NCBI GenBank assembly: GCA_027923505.1
Contig: BROI01000013.1
Location: forward strand, 124,001-188,000
Direction of reading: 5' to 3'
From: Mayamaea pseudoterrestris
Lineage: Eukaryota; Bacillariophyta; Bacillariophyceae; Sellaphorales; Sellaphoraceae
DNA: 64,000 nucleotides
The notes under the pieces were generated by a model. It made no database searches, was not told the origin of the DNA, and worked only from the letters and a program-made list of their open reading frames with translations. Below, piece by piece: positions 10,463-21,063 of this stretch (within the stretch, counting starts at the first letter, position 1; every line of letters starts with the position of its first letter). The position numbers and the translations under genes were made by a program.

Positions 10463-11356
10463 GAGTGAAAGGAGGGTCGGTATTGGAATATCAATTGATA
10501 ATAATGTTGTTAATGAATGAACGTCTTTATGTATTTGTAGTGAAACTTCCTGCAGATTTGATCTTGGCTGGGCAATTCGTCGCGACGGTGAAATGCTGAC
10601 GACGAGAACCTCGTCGCGGGCGTGCTGGTAGCTATGGTTCCAATATCGTCGAGCGTGCTTTGATTTATCGTCCATTCTACAAGAGTAAGCATTCATCCAC
10701 CAACCTCCAAAACCTTTCTGCGCGTGCCAATTGCCGATTGAATCACGCATGATGCATCGCCGAAAGCCGAAAGCATGTGCACCTACATTTGCTTCTACTT
10801 GGCTGTTGCAACGCGATTGACAAGAACGGCTGATCTTTTCAATTCAAAACAGGCGACTGAATTAATCACAGCTTCAATTGTTCCAGCGTTCTAGCAAGCT
10901 GCCGGTAAAGTCTTGATTGCGTCGCCTACAAGTCATCGACTGCGTCGGCCTGCGCCTGCGAGAGTTGCGATTTCAAGTGTCTCTCGTCGCAAAAGTAGGC
11001 TGTTTTATGAACAAACAGAAGCCTAGATCTACGCGAATCGGCGTCGCTTTGATACCGACAATAAGGGCACCGTTAGGTCGTCTCGAGGGAATGCGGCCGA
11101 CAAGTTAGTAGTATGAGTGCGTACGGGAAAGCATGAATGCCTGCGCCATGCACTGTTGAAATTCCAGACCAAGTCGGTAGTCCACGCCATATAGGGTAAA
11201 TAGTTATATCAGTATCAGGGATCGCCTATTGAGCTTCGTATGCTGTCTCTGGATGGGCTGGACAAAGTCGCATGAAGACGCCATACGCATGGCCGATGAT
11301 TGTTTTCGCCAGGTCATTTTGATGGGTAATCGAAGTCATGTCGTCGATGGTCCACT
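10463..11356. other. Gene-free stretch before the repeat elements
   Basis: No supported gene is seen. A short minus-strand open stretch ending at 11226 (THQNDLAKTIIGHAYGVF, then MRLCPAHPETAYEAQ) stops abruptly at the left end of the first repeat element. It could be a gene scrap interrupted by that insertion. Confidence 0.35.
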
Positions 11357-12442
11357 GGAGCGTCCGGTAAAACGTCATCTTCGCCGAAAAATGTCGCACC
11401 GTTTCTAATTTTAGTCGTGGATAAGATTTGATTGGCGAAAATGCGCGCGTGCAAATCCTGGCTATGCTTGCGCGCCAACGGATCGCCAAACTCACTTTCA
11501 GACGTTGTCTGAATCAGAAAGATACTTTCAGACGTTGTCTGAATCAGAAAGATACTTTCAGACACTGTCTGAAAGTGGAAGATACTTTCAGATTTTGTCT
11601 GATTATGCCTGCTTCTGAAAGCGAACTCATTGATATTTTTATGGCTTATGATTGGTCGTAAAGGCAGCTGTTTCATGTTAAATGTCTCGATGGTATGACT
11701 GCCGCCAACCAAGTTTTCGACGACGACGACCATGGCACCTTCGACAAGCATGACTAGCCATACAGCTTGTTGCAATACATGTTATAAATGTCATTTGTGT
11801 CAAGAAGCTTGCTTAATCACATGGAACCTGGCAATATAGTAATGATTACTAAGGAAAAGGACGATGTGTTGGCTGCAGGAAGCGGAACTGGCGCCTGGCA
11901 CCCCATGATCACAAATTGTGTCGTAACGAGCTCCACAGGCCCCTTACGACCAAACCAGCTTGACAGATCTAATCGCCATATATTAGTTAGTCTATTTTGA
12001 AGGTGCAATCAATAGAATTGGCCTTCCATTGCTTGAGTTGACAGTGGTAGTGCTTGTAAGCGTATGCACGGCAACGAGCGTCGTCGGCCTCAAGTTCACC
12101 GTCATCGATGGCTGCGCATGAAGAATGACTTTAGTGACTATTGATATTTATAGTTGCTCAAAATAGTACTCTATACGTCATAGTAATTTACTTTCAGATT
12201 CTGTCTGAAAGTAAAAGATACTTTCAGACGATGTCTGATTAAGCCAGATACTTTCAGACATTGTCTGAATCAGAAAGATACTTTCAGACATTGTCTGAAA
12301 GTAGTAAATCGCTGACTCTGAAACAGCTGGACGAGCTGGCGTGCCGCGCCGGCATGGCTTTCAACGGAGCTTCGCAACGTCAACGGAAACTTGAGTGCCA
12401 GTATGACATTTAGCGACGAAAAGTCATTTTACCGGACGCTCC
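11357..12442. mobile_element. Non-autonomous DNA transposon-like element, copy 1
   Basis: This 1086-bp element begins with GGAGCGTCCGGTAAAA and ends with the reverse complement (TTTTACCGGACGCTCC), giving terminal inverted repeats of ~16 bp plus weaker similarity inside. It encodes no transposase that I can see. Two arrays of a palindromic motif, TTTCAGACATTGTCTGAAA and variants spaced 30 bp apart, sit symmetrically about 137 bp from each end (11494-11605 and 12190-12303). A second copy follows after a single T. No target-site duplication is evident. The transposon family is undetermined. Confidence 0.75.
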
Positions 12443-12443
12443 T

Positions 12444-13525
12444 GGAGCGTCCGGTAAAACGTCATTTTCGACAAAAATGTCGCACCGTTTCTAATTTTTA
12501 GTCGTGGATAAGATTTGATTGGCGAATACGCGCGCGTGCCAATCCAGTCTATGCTTGCGCGCCAACGGATCGCCAAATTTACTTTCAGACGTTGTCTGAA
12601 TCAGAAAGATACTTTCAGACATTGTCTGAATCAGAAAAGTACTTTCAGACACTGTCTGAAAGTGAAAGATACTTTCAGATTTTATCTGATTAAGCCTAAT
12701 TTTTCTGAAAGCGAAGTCAATGATATTTTTATAGTTTATGATTGGTCGTGGAGGCAGCTGTTTCCATTGATATGTCTCGATGGTATGACTGCCACCAACC
12801 AAGCAACCAAGTTTTCGACGACGACGACCATGGCACCTTCGACAAGCACTGACTAGCCATACAGCTTGTTGCAATACATGTTATAAATGGTCATTCGTGT
12901 CAAGAACCTGGCAGTATAGTAATGATTTCCCAGGAAAAGGATGATGTGTTGGCTGCATGAAGCGGAACTGGCGCCTGGGCCCCCATGAACACAAATCGTG
13001 TCGTCGTGAGCTCCACAGGCCCCTCACGACCAAACCAACTTGACAGATCCAATCGCCATATATTAGTTAGTCTATTTTGAAGATGAAATTATTAGAATTG
13101 GCCTTCTATAGCTTGAGCTGACAGTGGTAGTGCTTGTAAGCGTATGCACGGCAACGAGCGTTGTCGAAGGCATCAAGTTCACCGTCATGGATGGCTGCAC
13201 ATAATAAATGAGTTTTGTGACCATTGATATTTACAGCATCTGCAAAAAGTACTTTAAACGTAATAGTAACATACTTTCAGATTCTGTCTGAAACTAAAAA
13301 GTACTTTCAGTCATTGTCTGATTAAGCCAGATACTTTCAGACATTGTCTGAATCAGAAAGATACTTTCAGACATTGTCTGAAAGTAGCAAATCGCAGACT
13401 CTGAAACAGCTGGACGGGCTGGCGCGCCGCGCCGGCACGGCTTTCAACTGATCTTCGAAGCGTCAACGGAAAATTGAGTGCCAGTATGACATTTAGTCAC
13501 AAAAAGTCATTTTACCGGACGCTCC
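12444..13525. mobile_element. Non-autonomous DNA transposon-like element, copy 2
   Basis: This 1082-bp copy lies in the same orientation as copy 1 and is similar along its whole length, at roughly nine bases in ten by eye. It has the same termini and the same two subterminal palindrome arrays (12581-12691 and 13273-13385). The two copies abut, so their ends form a near-perfect palindrome (ACCGGACGCTCC-T-GGAGCGTCCGGT). Neither copy has a coding region of transposase size. The pair could come from insertion of one copy next to another or from a tandem duplication. Confidence 0.75.
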
Positions 13526-13760
13526 TGTGGCTTAAACAGTGGTGCCAAAAACTTTGATTTTCAACGTACGCTGACTGTCTCTCAAACAGTAGTGCCAAAA
13601 ACTTTGATTTTCAACGGACGATGACTGTGGCTTGAACAGTGGTGCCAAAAACTTTGATTTTCAACGGACGATGACTGTGGCTTGAACAGTGGTGCCAAAA
13701 ACTTTGATTTTCAACGTACGTCAACTGTCACTCAAAGTGTAGTGCTAAGAACTTTGAAAT
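13526..13760. repeat. 50-bp tandem repeat, about 4.5 units
   Basis: Units start at 13526, 13576, 13626, 13676 and 13726, each 50 bp long. The core is AGTGGTGCCAAAAACTTTG, followed by ATTTTCAACG and a variable GACTGT boundary. The middle units are almost identical and the last is degenerate. The array touches the end of copy 2 of the DNA element and lies ~130-360 bp upstream of the carotenoid-oxygenase-like gene. Confidence 0.9.
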
Positions 13761-13891
13761 ATCAAAGTTAATATCAATGGTTTATCACTACTGCCACTAT
13801 AGCCTCAAATTGTAGTTAATCTTATTTACAAACGTGAAAACATAGTAACTGTCTATCTAACAGTACTGTCATCCATCCGAAGCATTCGACC

Positions 13892-15982
13892 ATGATGATT
13901 GATCATTTGCATGTCCTGGGCTACAATACCGTCATTCTCCTCCTTTCAATCCAGAATATGAACATATCGCTACGAATATTGATTTTATTTGTATCAGTGA
14001 CTGATGGGTTTCTCCTCCACCTGCATTGGGCTGCGGCAAGGCGACCAGCTATCATTGTCAACCGGCGGCCATCGTTTCTCTTGTTATCCGCTCCGACGAA
14101 TGATTCATCAATATCCAGCCTCAACTCGCAGCATCAACATCGCCATCAGCATCCGCAATATTCGGAGCCAGACATGATGGCATACGCATCTGCCTACAAG
14201 ACTGTTTTCAAGGAGCTCCCATTTCGCATCTGTGAACCATCGGTTGGGAGCATTCCATCGGATCTTCAAGGAACCTACTATCGAGCTGGCCCAGCCATGT
14301 TCAGCGCTGGATCCATTGTTCCTCCAAAGACATTTATCGTGCAGCCAAAGCAGCCCCCAGTACCAGATGGAGCAGATCCAGATCGCATGGTGCAGCATCC
14401 TTTCGACGGAGATGGAGCTGTCATTGGAGTCACCTTTTCAACGAAGAATGAAACACTCGACAACGAACACAATGTCGCTCCTACTTGTACTGCGAGATAT
14501 AGATTCGTTCGAACGACAGCATTTACTAATGAACGCAAAAAGGGAGCTAAGCTTTATGACGGCATGGAGTCGACGCGCGCCATGAGTGTCTTTGCTGGAA
14601 ATGGCTTGGGAAACGACTATCCAATTCCATTGTTTACGCATCATTTGCAGGCTGGTCTCAACAAGTTTCGCAAAAATACCAGCAATCTCAGAACCATTTA
14701 CTGGGGCAAGCGACTCATGACGTTGTGGGAGAGCGGATTGCCCTACAAGTTGGATGCACGCGCCTTGCAAACCGAAGGAAAGTCGCAACTTGGTGGAGCT
14801 ATTTTGAAGGAGACTGATCCATTTGGCGGCAAGATGGTTGTATCCGGCGATCGCGCACTCTTTCATGCCGTCGAGCAAGACTTTCTCGGCAACTCCAAAT
14901 TGACACTCTATGAGTTTAATCAAAGCTTTCGCCTCGTCGATCGGCAAACGGTGGACTTGCCAGGCTACGCCTTAATTTCTGATTTTGCGGCCACTGCCAA
15001 CTACGCCGCCTTCATTACGCCTGCAGTAACAGTCAAACGAGGGAGTTTACTTGACATTGGCGGATCCAAGGAGCCAGGAAAAGCTTTGAACCTCAATGCG
15101 AATGGAGATGCTACTGTTATTCTCGTTCCGCGCGTCGGCAGCAACAAGGACGTTATGCGAATTCCACTTGCTGCCGATGGTCTTTCCGACGCCAACCTGC
15201 AATTTGTCAATGCGTACGAGGAAGATGAAGGTGGTAGTGGCACGATAATTATTGACTGCATCAGATCAGATACCACCAAACTACAAAGCAGTGAGCAGCC
15301 GCCATTGTGTTGGCCATGGGCGCAAACTTTGCAGGAATATCAGTCGAGTGCATCGGCTAAATCGCTTTGGAGATACACGGTGGATTTGTCCACTAAAACC
15401 ATCTCGAGGAGGTTGCTGGTCGACACGCACTGCTATTTTGCCGGAGTGAATCCGAGCAAGAGCTCTAGCCGGCATAGATACGTGTACATGAACGTTGGTG
15501 CCTGCGGAAACGACGCGGCACCGCCACAAGGAATTGCCAAGGTTGACGTTACTAAATGTGCCGATGGAAATGTCCTTGCCGGAACATGGATGCCTGACAC
15601 ACACGAGTTCTGTGGCGAGCCAATGTACGCTTCACAAGCGGGAGTCGACGAGTCTGCTGCCGAAGATGCTGGCTACATACTTTCCGTCTTGTATGACGGC
15701 AAGAGGCGTGAGAGTGACTTAATCGTCCTTGAGGCTCGCAACATTGCTGCTGGGCCTATCACTAGAATACCACTCGGCATTGCAATTCCACATGGCCACT
15801 TTGGCTGCTTTTCTAGTGGCAACGAGGTAAAATGGCCAGCGGAGGAACTTGAGCGACGGGCTAAACTTTTGGACAAGGTTGAATCGCGAGGAAATCGTTG
15901 GAACGAGCTCAAGAGTGATTTTTCTGGATTGGGTTTGCGATTCGATGATATGGAGGAGTATTTTGGTGACTTTTTCAGCTAG
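13892..15982 (+). CDS. Carotenoid cleavage oxygenase-family protein lacking the iron-binding histidines
   Basis: This 696-residue protein has the overall layout of the CCD/RPE65 beta-propeller family: GTYYRAGPAMF, HPFDGDGAVIGVTF (~170), a RYRFVRTTAF strand, FVNAYEED (~437), EFCGEPMY (~572), EDAGYIL and PHGHFGCF (~633). Active enzymes bind Fe(II) with four histidines. The matching sites here read SGDR for AHPK (~317), ISDF for MHDF (~363), LQFVNAYE for FHxxNAYE (~437) and GHFG for GFHG (~636). All four ligand positions therefore appear substituted, so this may be a catalytically inactive carotenoid- or apocarotenoid-binding protein. A later Met at 13958 starts a clean signal peptide (MNISLRILILFVSVTDGF) with the F expected in plastid presequences; I prefer that start. 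The alignment was made by eye. Confidence 0.85.
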   Translation: MMIDHLHVLGYNTVILLLSIQNMNISLRILILFVSVTDGFLLHLHWAAARRPAIIVNRRPSFLLLSAPTNDSSISSLNSQHQHRHQHPQYSEPDMMAYASAYKTVFKELPFRICEPSVGSIPSDLQGTYYRAGPAMFSAGSIVPPKTFIVQPKQPPVPDGADPDRMVQHPFDGDGAVIGVTFSTKNETLDNEHNVAPTCTARYRFVRTTAFTNERKKGAKLYDGMESTRAMSVFAGNGLGNDYPIPLFTHHLQAGLNKFRKNTSNLRTIYWGKRLMTLWESGLPYKLDARALQTEGKSQLGGAILKETDPFGGKMVVSGDRALFHAVEQDFLGNSKLTLYEFNQSFRLVDRQTVDLPGYALISDFAATANYAAFITPAVTVKRGSLLDIGGSKEPGKALNLNANGDATVILVPRVGSNKDVMRIPLAADGLSDANLQFVNAYEEDEGGSGTIIIDCIRSDTTKLQSSEQPPLCWPWAQTLQEYQSSASAKSLWRYTVDLSTKTISRRLLVDTHCYFAGVNPSKSSSRHRYVYMNVGACGNDAAPPQGIAKVDVTKCADGNVLAGTWMPDTHEFCGEPMYASQAGVDESAAEDAGYILSVLYDGKRRESDLIVLEARNIAAGPITRIPLGIAIPHGHFGCFSSGNEVKWPAEELERRAKLLDKVESRGNRWNELKSDFSGLGLRFDDMEEYFGDFFS

Positions 15983-16139
15983 CGAGACATGAGTTTCGTT
16001 TTGTTTGACATACTGTAGCAATCCATCATCGACATAGTGTGTATATACTGTAACGTACTTGGCACAAGCACTGGTAGGATAGCTGAATGGGTCGATTGAC
16101 ATTCGGAGTTTCTCCGCGCCAGGCGGGCAGTCATCACGC

Positions 16140-17285
16140 ATGCACGCGATTGGCGATATTATTTTTATCGACGGACGACCCCAAAACTTCCAACTTGTTG
16201 CCCAATCACTTACTATACGAGTTACAAGAACTACCATGACGAATACGACAATCGGATACGAATCTGTCGGTTCAATCCAGGAGTTGAGTCAAGCTCCTTT
16301 CCAAGGTCTAGACTTTCCTGGTTCTCGAGCAGCGACGAACTCACTGCACGCTGCTGGAAGTCGAGGCCCTCCTTCCGATGCGATTCTCCTCAAAACTGCT
16401 GGCAACGCTCTTCAAGCATTTAGCCGCCACGAGATTCATGACGACGATGACTTTGTTGCGGTTAGCTGTCCGAAAAACGTCAATGCTGGCGACTGCATTC
16501 GTATAATTGCACCTGATGGTAGTGGCCGAGAGATTGAGACTTTTGTTCCGCAAGGAATCTCCGTCGGGCAAATGTTTCTAGTTCGTCTTCCTCCAAGACC
16601 AGAAGATTTTCATGGGACGAATTCACATCCTGTTTTTGTCGTTGGGACTCCAGCTTCTCCAACGGAACGCCCAGTGGTTGCTAGTTTGGACTTGGACATG
16701 GAAACGGCCACGAGTATAGCGCTCGACTCCCTGGTACTCTTACCTCCACCAGTCGCTACGGCGGTCAACGACTCGAGCGCCCCATGCGCAACTGCCGTAT
16801 CAGATCACCATGGACAAGATTTAGTGCTTGTTAAGGTTCCGATTGGTGGCAAAGCGGGAGACAAGCTGCACATATCGACGAATAAGGGCCAGGTGATCGA
16901 AGCCACGGTACCACCCAACTCAACCGAGTTCTATGTTCGAATTCCTGCAGCTGCAATTGGAAACAATCATTTTTCTGTACCACCAGCGCATGGAGTTGCT
17001 CGTCAACCTCCGCAACCGGAGACTCCTATCAACAAAACAACCAACGATGATAGCAATCTTCTTCTCGTCCAAGTTCCAAATGGAGATTGGTCGGGCGATC
17101 AGATCCAGGTGACGGCATCCGACGGCCGCATCATTGAGGCAACGATTCCGCCCGGAAATGTTAATGAGTTTTACATTCGTGTTCCTTCTCATGCGCCCGG
17201 CAATACCGGTATTAACAACTTGCCCGTTACTAATCCGCTCGGAGCGCTTCATTCGTTTCTAGGATGGCAGCAGCACAAAAAATAG
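16140..17285 (+). CDS. Protein with three VP-x-G-D beta modules, function unknown
   Basis: The reading frame has 381 codons. The Met at 16236 (MTNTTIGYESVGSIQEL) is a more natural start than the first. Three related ~45-residue modules are visible. They are VAVSCPKNVNAGDCIRI...PDGSGREIETFVPQGIS (~106-155), VLVKVPIGGKAGDKLHI...GQVIEATVPPNSTEFYVRIP (~229-270) and LLVQVPNGDWSGDQIQV...GRIIEATIPPGNVNEFYIRVP (~304-347). Each has the pattern V-P-x-G-x-x-x-G-D then a beta strand, a DGR-like turn and EATVPP...FYVRIP. The linkers are proline-rich and look disordered. I recall similar VPxG..PGD repeats in stramenopile and haptophyte proteins of unknown role. No signal peptide is evident from the later start. 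Confidence 0.7.
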   Translation: MHAIGDIIFIDGRPQNFQLVAQSLTIRVTRTTMTNTTIGYESVGSIQELSQAPFQGLDFPGSRAATNSLHAAGSRGPPSDAILLKTAGNALQAFSRHEIHDDDDFVAVSCPKNVNAGDCIRIIAPDGSGREIETFVPQGISVGQMFLVRLPPRPEDFHGTNSHPVFVVGTPASPTERPVVASLDLDMETATSIALDSLVLLPPPVATAVNDSSAPCATAVSDHHGQDLVLVKVPIGGKAGDKLHISTNKGQVIEATVPPNSTEFYVRIPAAAIGNNHFSVPPAHGVARQPPQPETPINKTTNDDSNLLLVQVPNGDWSGDQIQVTASDGRIIEATIPPGNVNEFYIRVPSHAPGNTGINNLPVTNPLGALHSFLGWQQHKK

Positions 17286-17624
17286 TCACTGCAAGGCCGA
17301 TTAGAGAGAAATTTTGACGATCTGTAGTCATATACATAAGTATACATCTATTATAACATTGCAGACGCGTTATTGTCAACCATAAATTCATTGGTAAAAA
17401 ACTGAAATAAACATGACTACTGAAAAGAAACGAGAGGCTACAAGTAGATAGCAGGCGCTGATCGATCGATGGAATGGCCATTGCTGACCAAAGTGATAAT
17501 GTGTTCGTATGGCAGTCCATTCGACCAGAGCGACTACCGGTTTTCGTATCTGCCGGTCATTTTCGATTACAAAGTCGAGTACGCATTCACATGCCACACA
17601 TCATTAGTGTAAGTAAACACGTGT
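17286..17624. other. Convergent intergenic stretch
   Basis: This stretch lies between the 3' ends of the VP-module gene and DPH5. Nothing beyond possible AT-rich polyadenylation signals is seen. Confidence 0.4.
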
Positions 17625-18509
17625 TTAACTACTTTCATTGTTTTCTAGCGTAAAATTTTCAGCTGGTACAAGTTCGTGGGGCTCATAGGTTGAACCATCG
17701 ACTAGAAACGGAATGAGCATGTCAAGCTCAAGGCCATGTAGCTCCCCACAAATAATGAGCGAGTGCAAAGGACCTCCAAAATCCTGCTCCAATAGTTCGT
17801 TTAATGTTCCTGCCTTGATACACTGCGTGGGGGAACCCATGCGAGCCAAGCCGACGCATAGCGTTCGTCGTCCATCGTACGCGCCTCCGTGATGCGTGTC
17901 TTCCGCCTCGAGCAACTGCTGACACGCCGTATTCACAGTCATAAACCTTGGCGGCAAGTACTTGGTTTGATTCTTCATCATGGCTTGAAAGTCAGGTTCC
18001 TTGACTTTGATGTCTAGCAAACAAAGGGTATGCATTCCGCCTTGTCGATTGTATAGAATTTTAGGGTAAAAACTCGTCGGTCGCCAATTCTCCTCAAAAA
18101 ACGGAATGCTGACCGTTTGTCCGAAATTATAGAGCTGCAGTCCGCATGCTCCAGCAGCTCCCATGATTGATGCATTGTGCACCACTTCAACGCGTATATC
18201 TCGTTGCATGGCGCGAAGGATCAAATCGGAATGCGTCGTTGCGCAGACCGGATCTCCTACTACCAAGAAAGCGACTTTTAGCGTCAGCGCAGGCTCTAAT
18301 ATCAAGTCTTCGGCTTGTTGTTCGACCAGGTCGCGGTCCGCAATGGTGATGGAACATCCATAGAGTTTTTCGAGGCGTTGCTGGTCGACTCCCAAAACTG
18401 AAGTGTACGCCTCGAGAAAGACATGGTCACATTGCTTGACGAGCTTGAGGCCCTTGACGGTGATGTCGTCCTCATCGCCAAGTCCAAGGCCTATCAAGTA
18501 TAGAACCAT
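17625..18509 (-). CDS. DPH5: Diphthine methyl ester synthase
   Basis: DPH5 uses S-adenosylmethionine to methylate the modified histidine of elongation factor 2 during diphthamide synthesis in the cytosol. This 294-residue protein matches the family in length and motifs: MVLYLIGLGLGDEDDITVKGL at the N-terminus, VFLEAYTS, the SAM-pocket strand VGDPVCATTHSDL (~85-97), NASIMGAAGACGLQLYNFG (~112-130), and the IPFFEENWRPTSFY and LCLLDIKVKEPD segments. The C-terminal half has CVGLARMGSPTQCIKAGTL and PLHSLIICGELHGLELDML. It is a single exon with an intact start and stop. It is divergent to the TLDc gene and shares a ~350-bp promoter region with it. Confidence 0.96.
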   Translation of the reverse strand: MVLYLIGLGLGDEDDITVKGLKLVKQCDHVFLEAYTSVLGVDQQRLEKLYGCSITIADRDLVEQQAEDLILEPALTLKVAFLVVGDPVCATTHSDLILRAMQRDIRVEVVHNASIMGAAGACGLQLYNFGQTVSIPFFEENWRPTSFYPKILYNRQGGMHTLCLLDIKVKEPDFQAMMKNQTKYLPPRFMTVNTACQQLLEAEDTHHGGAYDGRRTLCVGLARMGSPTQCIKAGTLNELLEQDFGGPLHSLIICGELHGLELDMLIPFLVDGSTYEPHELVPAENFTLENNESS

Positions 18510-18857
18510 GGTGCTACAGTATTATTCTTGAACCTCAACTTGCGGGACCATGCCAGCGAGAACGATTGACGGATCGAATATCGAAAATGGATGGGTGGCG
18601 GTTGGCAGCACGACACTCGAGCGCGCAGTGAAGCCATTCGTATCATGACGTTTTGTGAATGACAGAAATGTCAATTGTGTACTTGAAGCTCTATACTTGA
18701 GTTTCCTTCCGTTGAATTTCCAATAGTCGTAGCGGTATTGAGACGTTTTTTCCAACAACGCATCCATTCCATCTCAAGCGATGACCAACGAGACGAGCGA
18801 ATTATAGATTCATAGATCAATTATTAGACTTGCAACGCTTGCTATAGACGGTGGAAT
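18510..18857. other. Divergent promoter region between DPH5 and the TLDc gene
   Basis: A minus-strand open stretch of 81 codons (18522-18767, starting MDALLEKTSQYRYDYWKF) lies here. It has no recognised similarity and sits directly ahead of DPH5. I treat it as promoter or 5' untranslated sequence, not a gene. Confidence 0.4.
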
Positions 18858-21063
18858 ATGAAAATGACGCTTTGTTGCTGTTGCGGCAAGAACGATGACT
18901 ACTATGACGACGTAATCACGACGAAATCAGACGTTGCGAATCGATCGTCAACGAACGTCGTGCAGGAAGAACCAGTTCCACAAAGGATGGACCGAGCGAT
19001 CGGTCATGATGCGTCAACGACTGGATCAGATCGTCGGACAGTTGCTTGGATGAGAAACTGTCAAGAATCGCCTCTTGCAAATTCGCAGCGACCAGTTGAA
19101 TTGTCGGAAACTGAAGCGGTTACCTGGGCGTTTCCCGACATGATGCCCAAGCAAGAAGAGGTTCAAACGACTGCACCGCAATTTCAATCATCCGCCACAG
19201 AACGACAAACGCGACAGAAATCTCTTGAGTCACCATACAGAAGATTCTCCCCACAAACACGCGGCAAGGAGATGATGCTACACTCAGCGATGCGATCATT
19301 CGAGGACAACAGCAAACCACAATCCGATGCAGCACCAATCAACGTTGAAAAAAGAAACTCAGTTGGAGAGCTATCAACAGAAACCTTTCAAAAACTTGAT
19401 GATCATAGATACTCCAGTGTGGAACGATTTGAACGTGGCGACTCGGGAGATATTCAAGACGAGCTCGACGCCATTGTTTTGTTCTTGCAAGGGCGAGACA
19501 ACAGTTCCGCCAGTCAAGCTCTACCTTCGAAATCTAACTCGAATGTATTGCGTCGAACAACCCCTCATCAGCAAAATCCTGTTTTTATTCTGAAAAACGA
19601 AATAATGATCCGAGATGAGCTAGAAACAAGAGCGCATCAGCAAAACAGCAAAGTGCCATCGCCAGCAGCAACGCCGATACAAATGTCGTTTACTCAAAGA
19701 TCTGCGCTCGACAGTCGTCCACGTCGCATGCTCACTAAACAACCCCAATCAAAAAAGTCTGTCGAAGCTAGTACGTTGTGCACACCGTATCGCCAACCAA
19801 AGCTATCTCCACTCGCGATCAGCGAAGTGGATTCAGGTTCCCAAGAACGATACCTCTTTGCATGTCGCCTGCTCAAGGCTGCACTCCTTGAACGAGAGAA
19901 TGTGCTCTTGCCAAGCGAAAAGACATTTCTTTATGATCTGTTGGAAGAGACTGAACGCGCACCGTCTGAAGCACAGTTGCATGCGGTTGAAACTGCCTCG
20001 ACCACCTTGAAGTTGGATCCGCTATTTCAAATCAATGAAACGTTGAGTGACGAAGAGTACGATGACAAGCAGCATCGCTTTCTTGCTCATGGTGACCGCA
20101 ACTGTTTGCAGCAACGCCGTCGCCACTATGCTCAAGCAGACATTCATTATGAAGGACGCGACGTGGCCTTGTTGCCCAATCTTATTGATGACGAAGCCAC
20201 CGACGTTGATACAACCGTGTCAAGTTCCATCACATACCGGCATAGTATGAGCAAGGTTGCTTCGGTGGCTAGGTTCGATGGTCGCGAGTTTCCTTTCTTT
20301 ATACTTGGCGTTACTCCTGCATTCAAAGTTGGAGTGTTGACTCCATCGCTCATGGAATCGTTGCGGAGCTTTTTCCCTTATGCCATCGCTGACCAAAACT
20401 TTTGGTTAAAATATTCCATGCAGCGTGACGGCGTGTCTCTGCCTATCCTTCTATCAAAAGTGCGAACGTCCAAGTATACGGTGCTTGGCGTGGAGACTCG
20501 AGATGGCCATGTCTTTGGCGCATTCTGCTCGGCGGCGTGGCGCGTCCAGTCTACGTGGTTTGGCAACAGTGGATGCTTCCTTTGGAGGCTGAAGCGTTCG
20601 CGACTCGATAGATGCAGAATGAGAACTTTTGCGTTTGACAACGAAATGGAGGTGTATCCGTACACGGGCAATGACCGCATGATTCAGTATTGCTCGCAAA
20701 AGAGCCTTGGAGTTGGAGGTGGCGAGTTTGGCTCAAGTGGATTGCCCTTTCCAGATGAACCGACGGGTATAGGCTTCATGATTGACGGCGATTTGCAAGG
20801 TGGAGAAACGAATTCGTGTGGGACTTTTAATAATCCGCGTCTGGCGTCGAGGTTATCGCCAACAAAAAATGAGTTCGATGTTCTCAACTTGGTAAGTATC
20901 TGTTGATGGATATGATAGAAACACGTAGCTGAAGCAAAACATCTGAACCTTTAGCTTTCTTGTACAGGAAGTGTGGACGTCAACGTCATGTGTTTCGATT
21001 GAAGAGGCCGAAAGAGCTGAACTACATCAGCACTTTGTCAACGAATTTGATAGGGAAGACTAG
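18858..21063 (+). CDS. TLDc-domain protein with N-terminal cysteine cluster
   Basis: There are two exons, 18858-20891 and 20968-21063, with a 76-bp GTAAGT...CAG intron at phase 0. They give 709 residues. The first ~430 residues are polar and look disordered. The C-terminal ~240 residues form a TLDc domain: LRSFFPYAIADQNFWLKYSM, RDGVSLPILLSKV, VLGVETRDGHVFGAFCSAAW, SGCFLWRL, IQYCSQKSLGVGGGEFG, GFMIDGDLQGGETNSCGTFN, and LEVW completed across the splice junction. TLDc proteins (OXR1/TBC1D24-like) are linked to oxidative-stress resistance and to binding of the vacuolar ATPase. The start MKMTLCCCCGKN could be palmitoylated and tether the protein to a membrane. The splice is supported because it supplies the family's LEVW end motif. 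Confidence 0.85.

Noticed and set aside
11494-13385. CRISPR-like look of the 30-bp-spaced palindromic repeats
   Set aside because: There are only about four units per array, no unique spacers, the arrays are mirrored within a transposon-like element, and the genome is eukaryotic.
18522-18767. 81-codon minus-strand frame ahead of DPH5
   Set aside because: There is no similarity, no domain and no ordinary gene spacing. It is more likely leader or promoter sequence.
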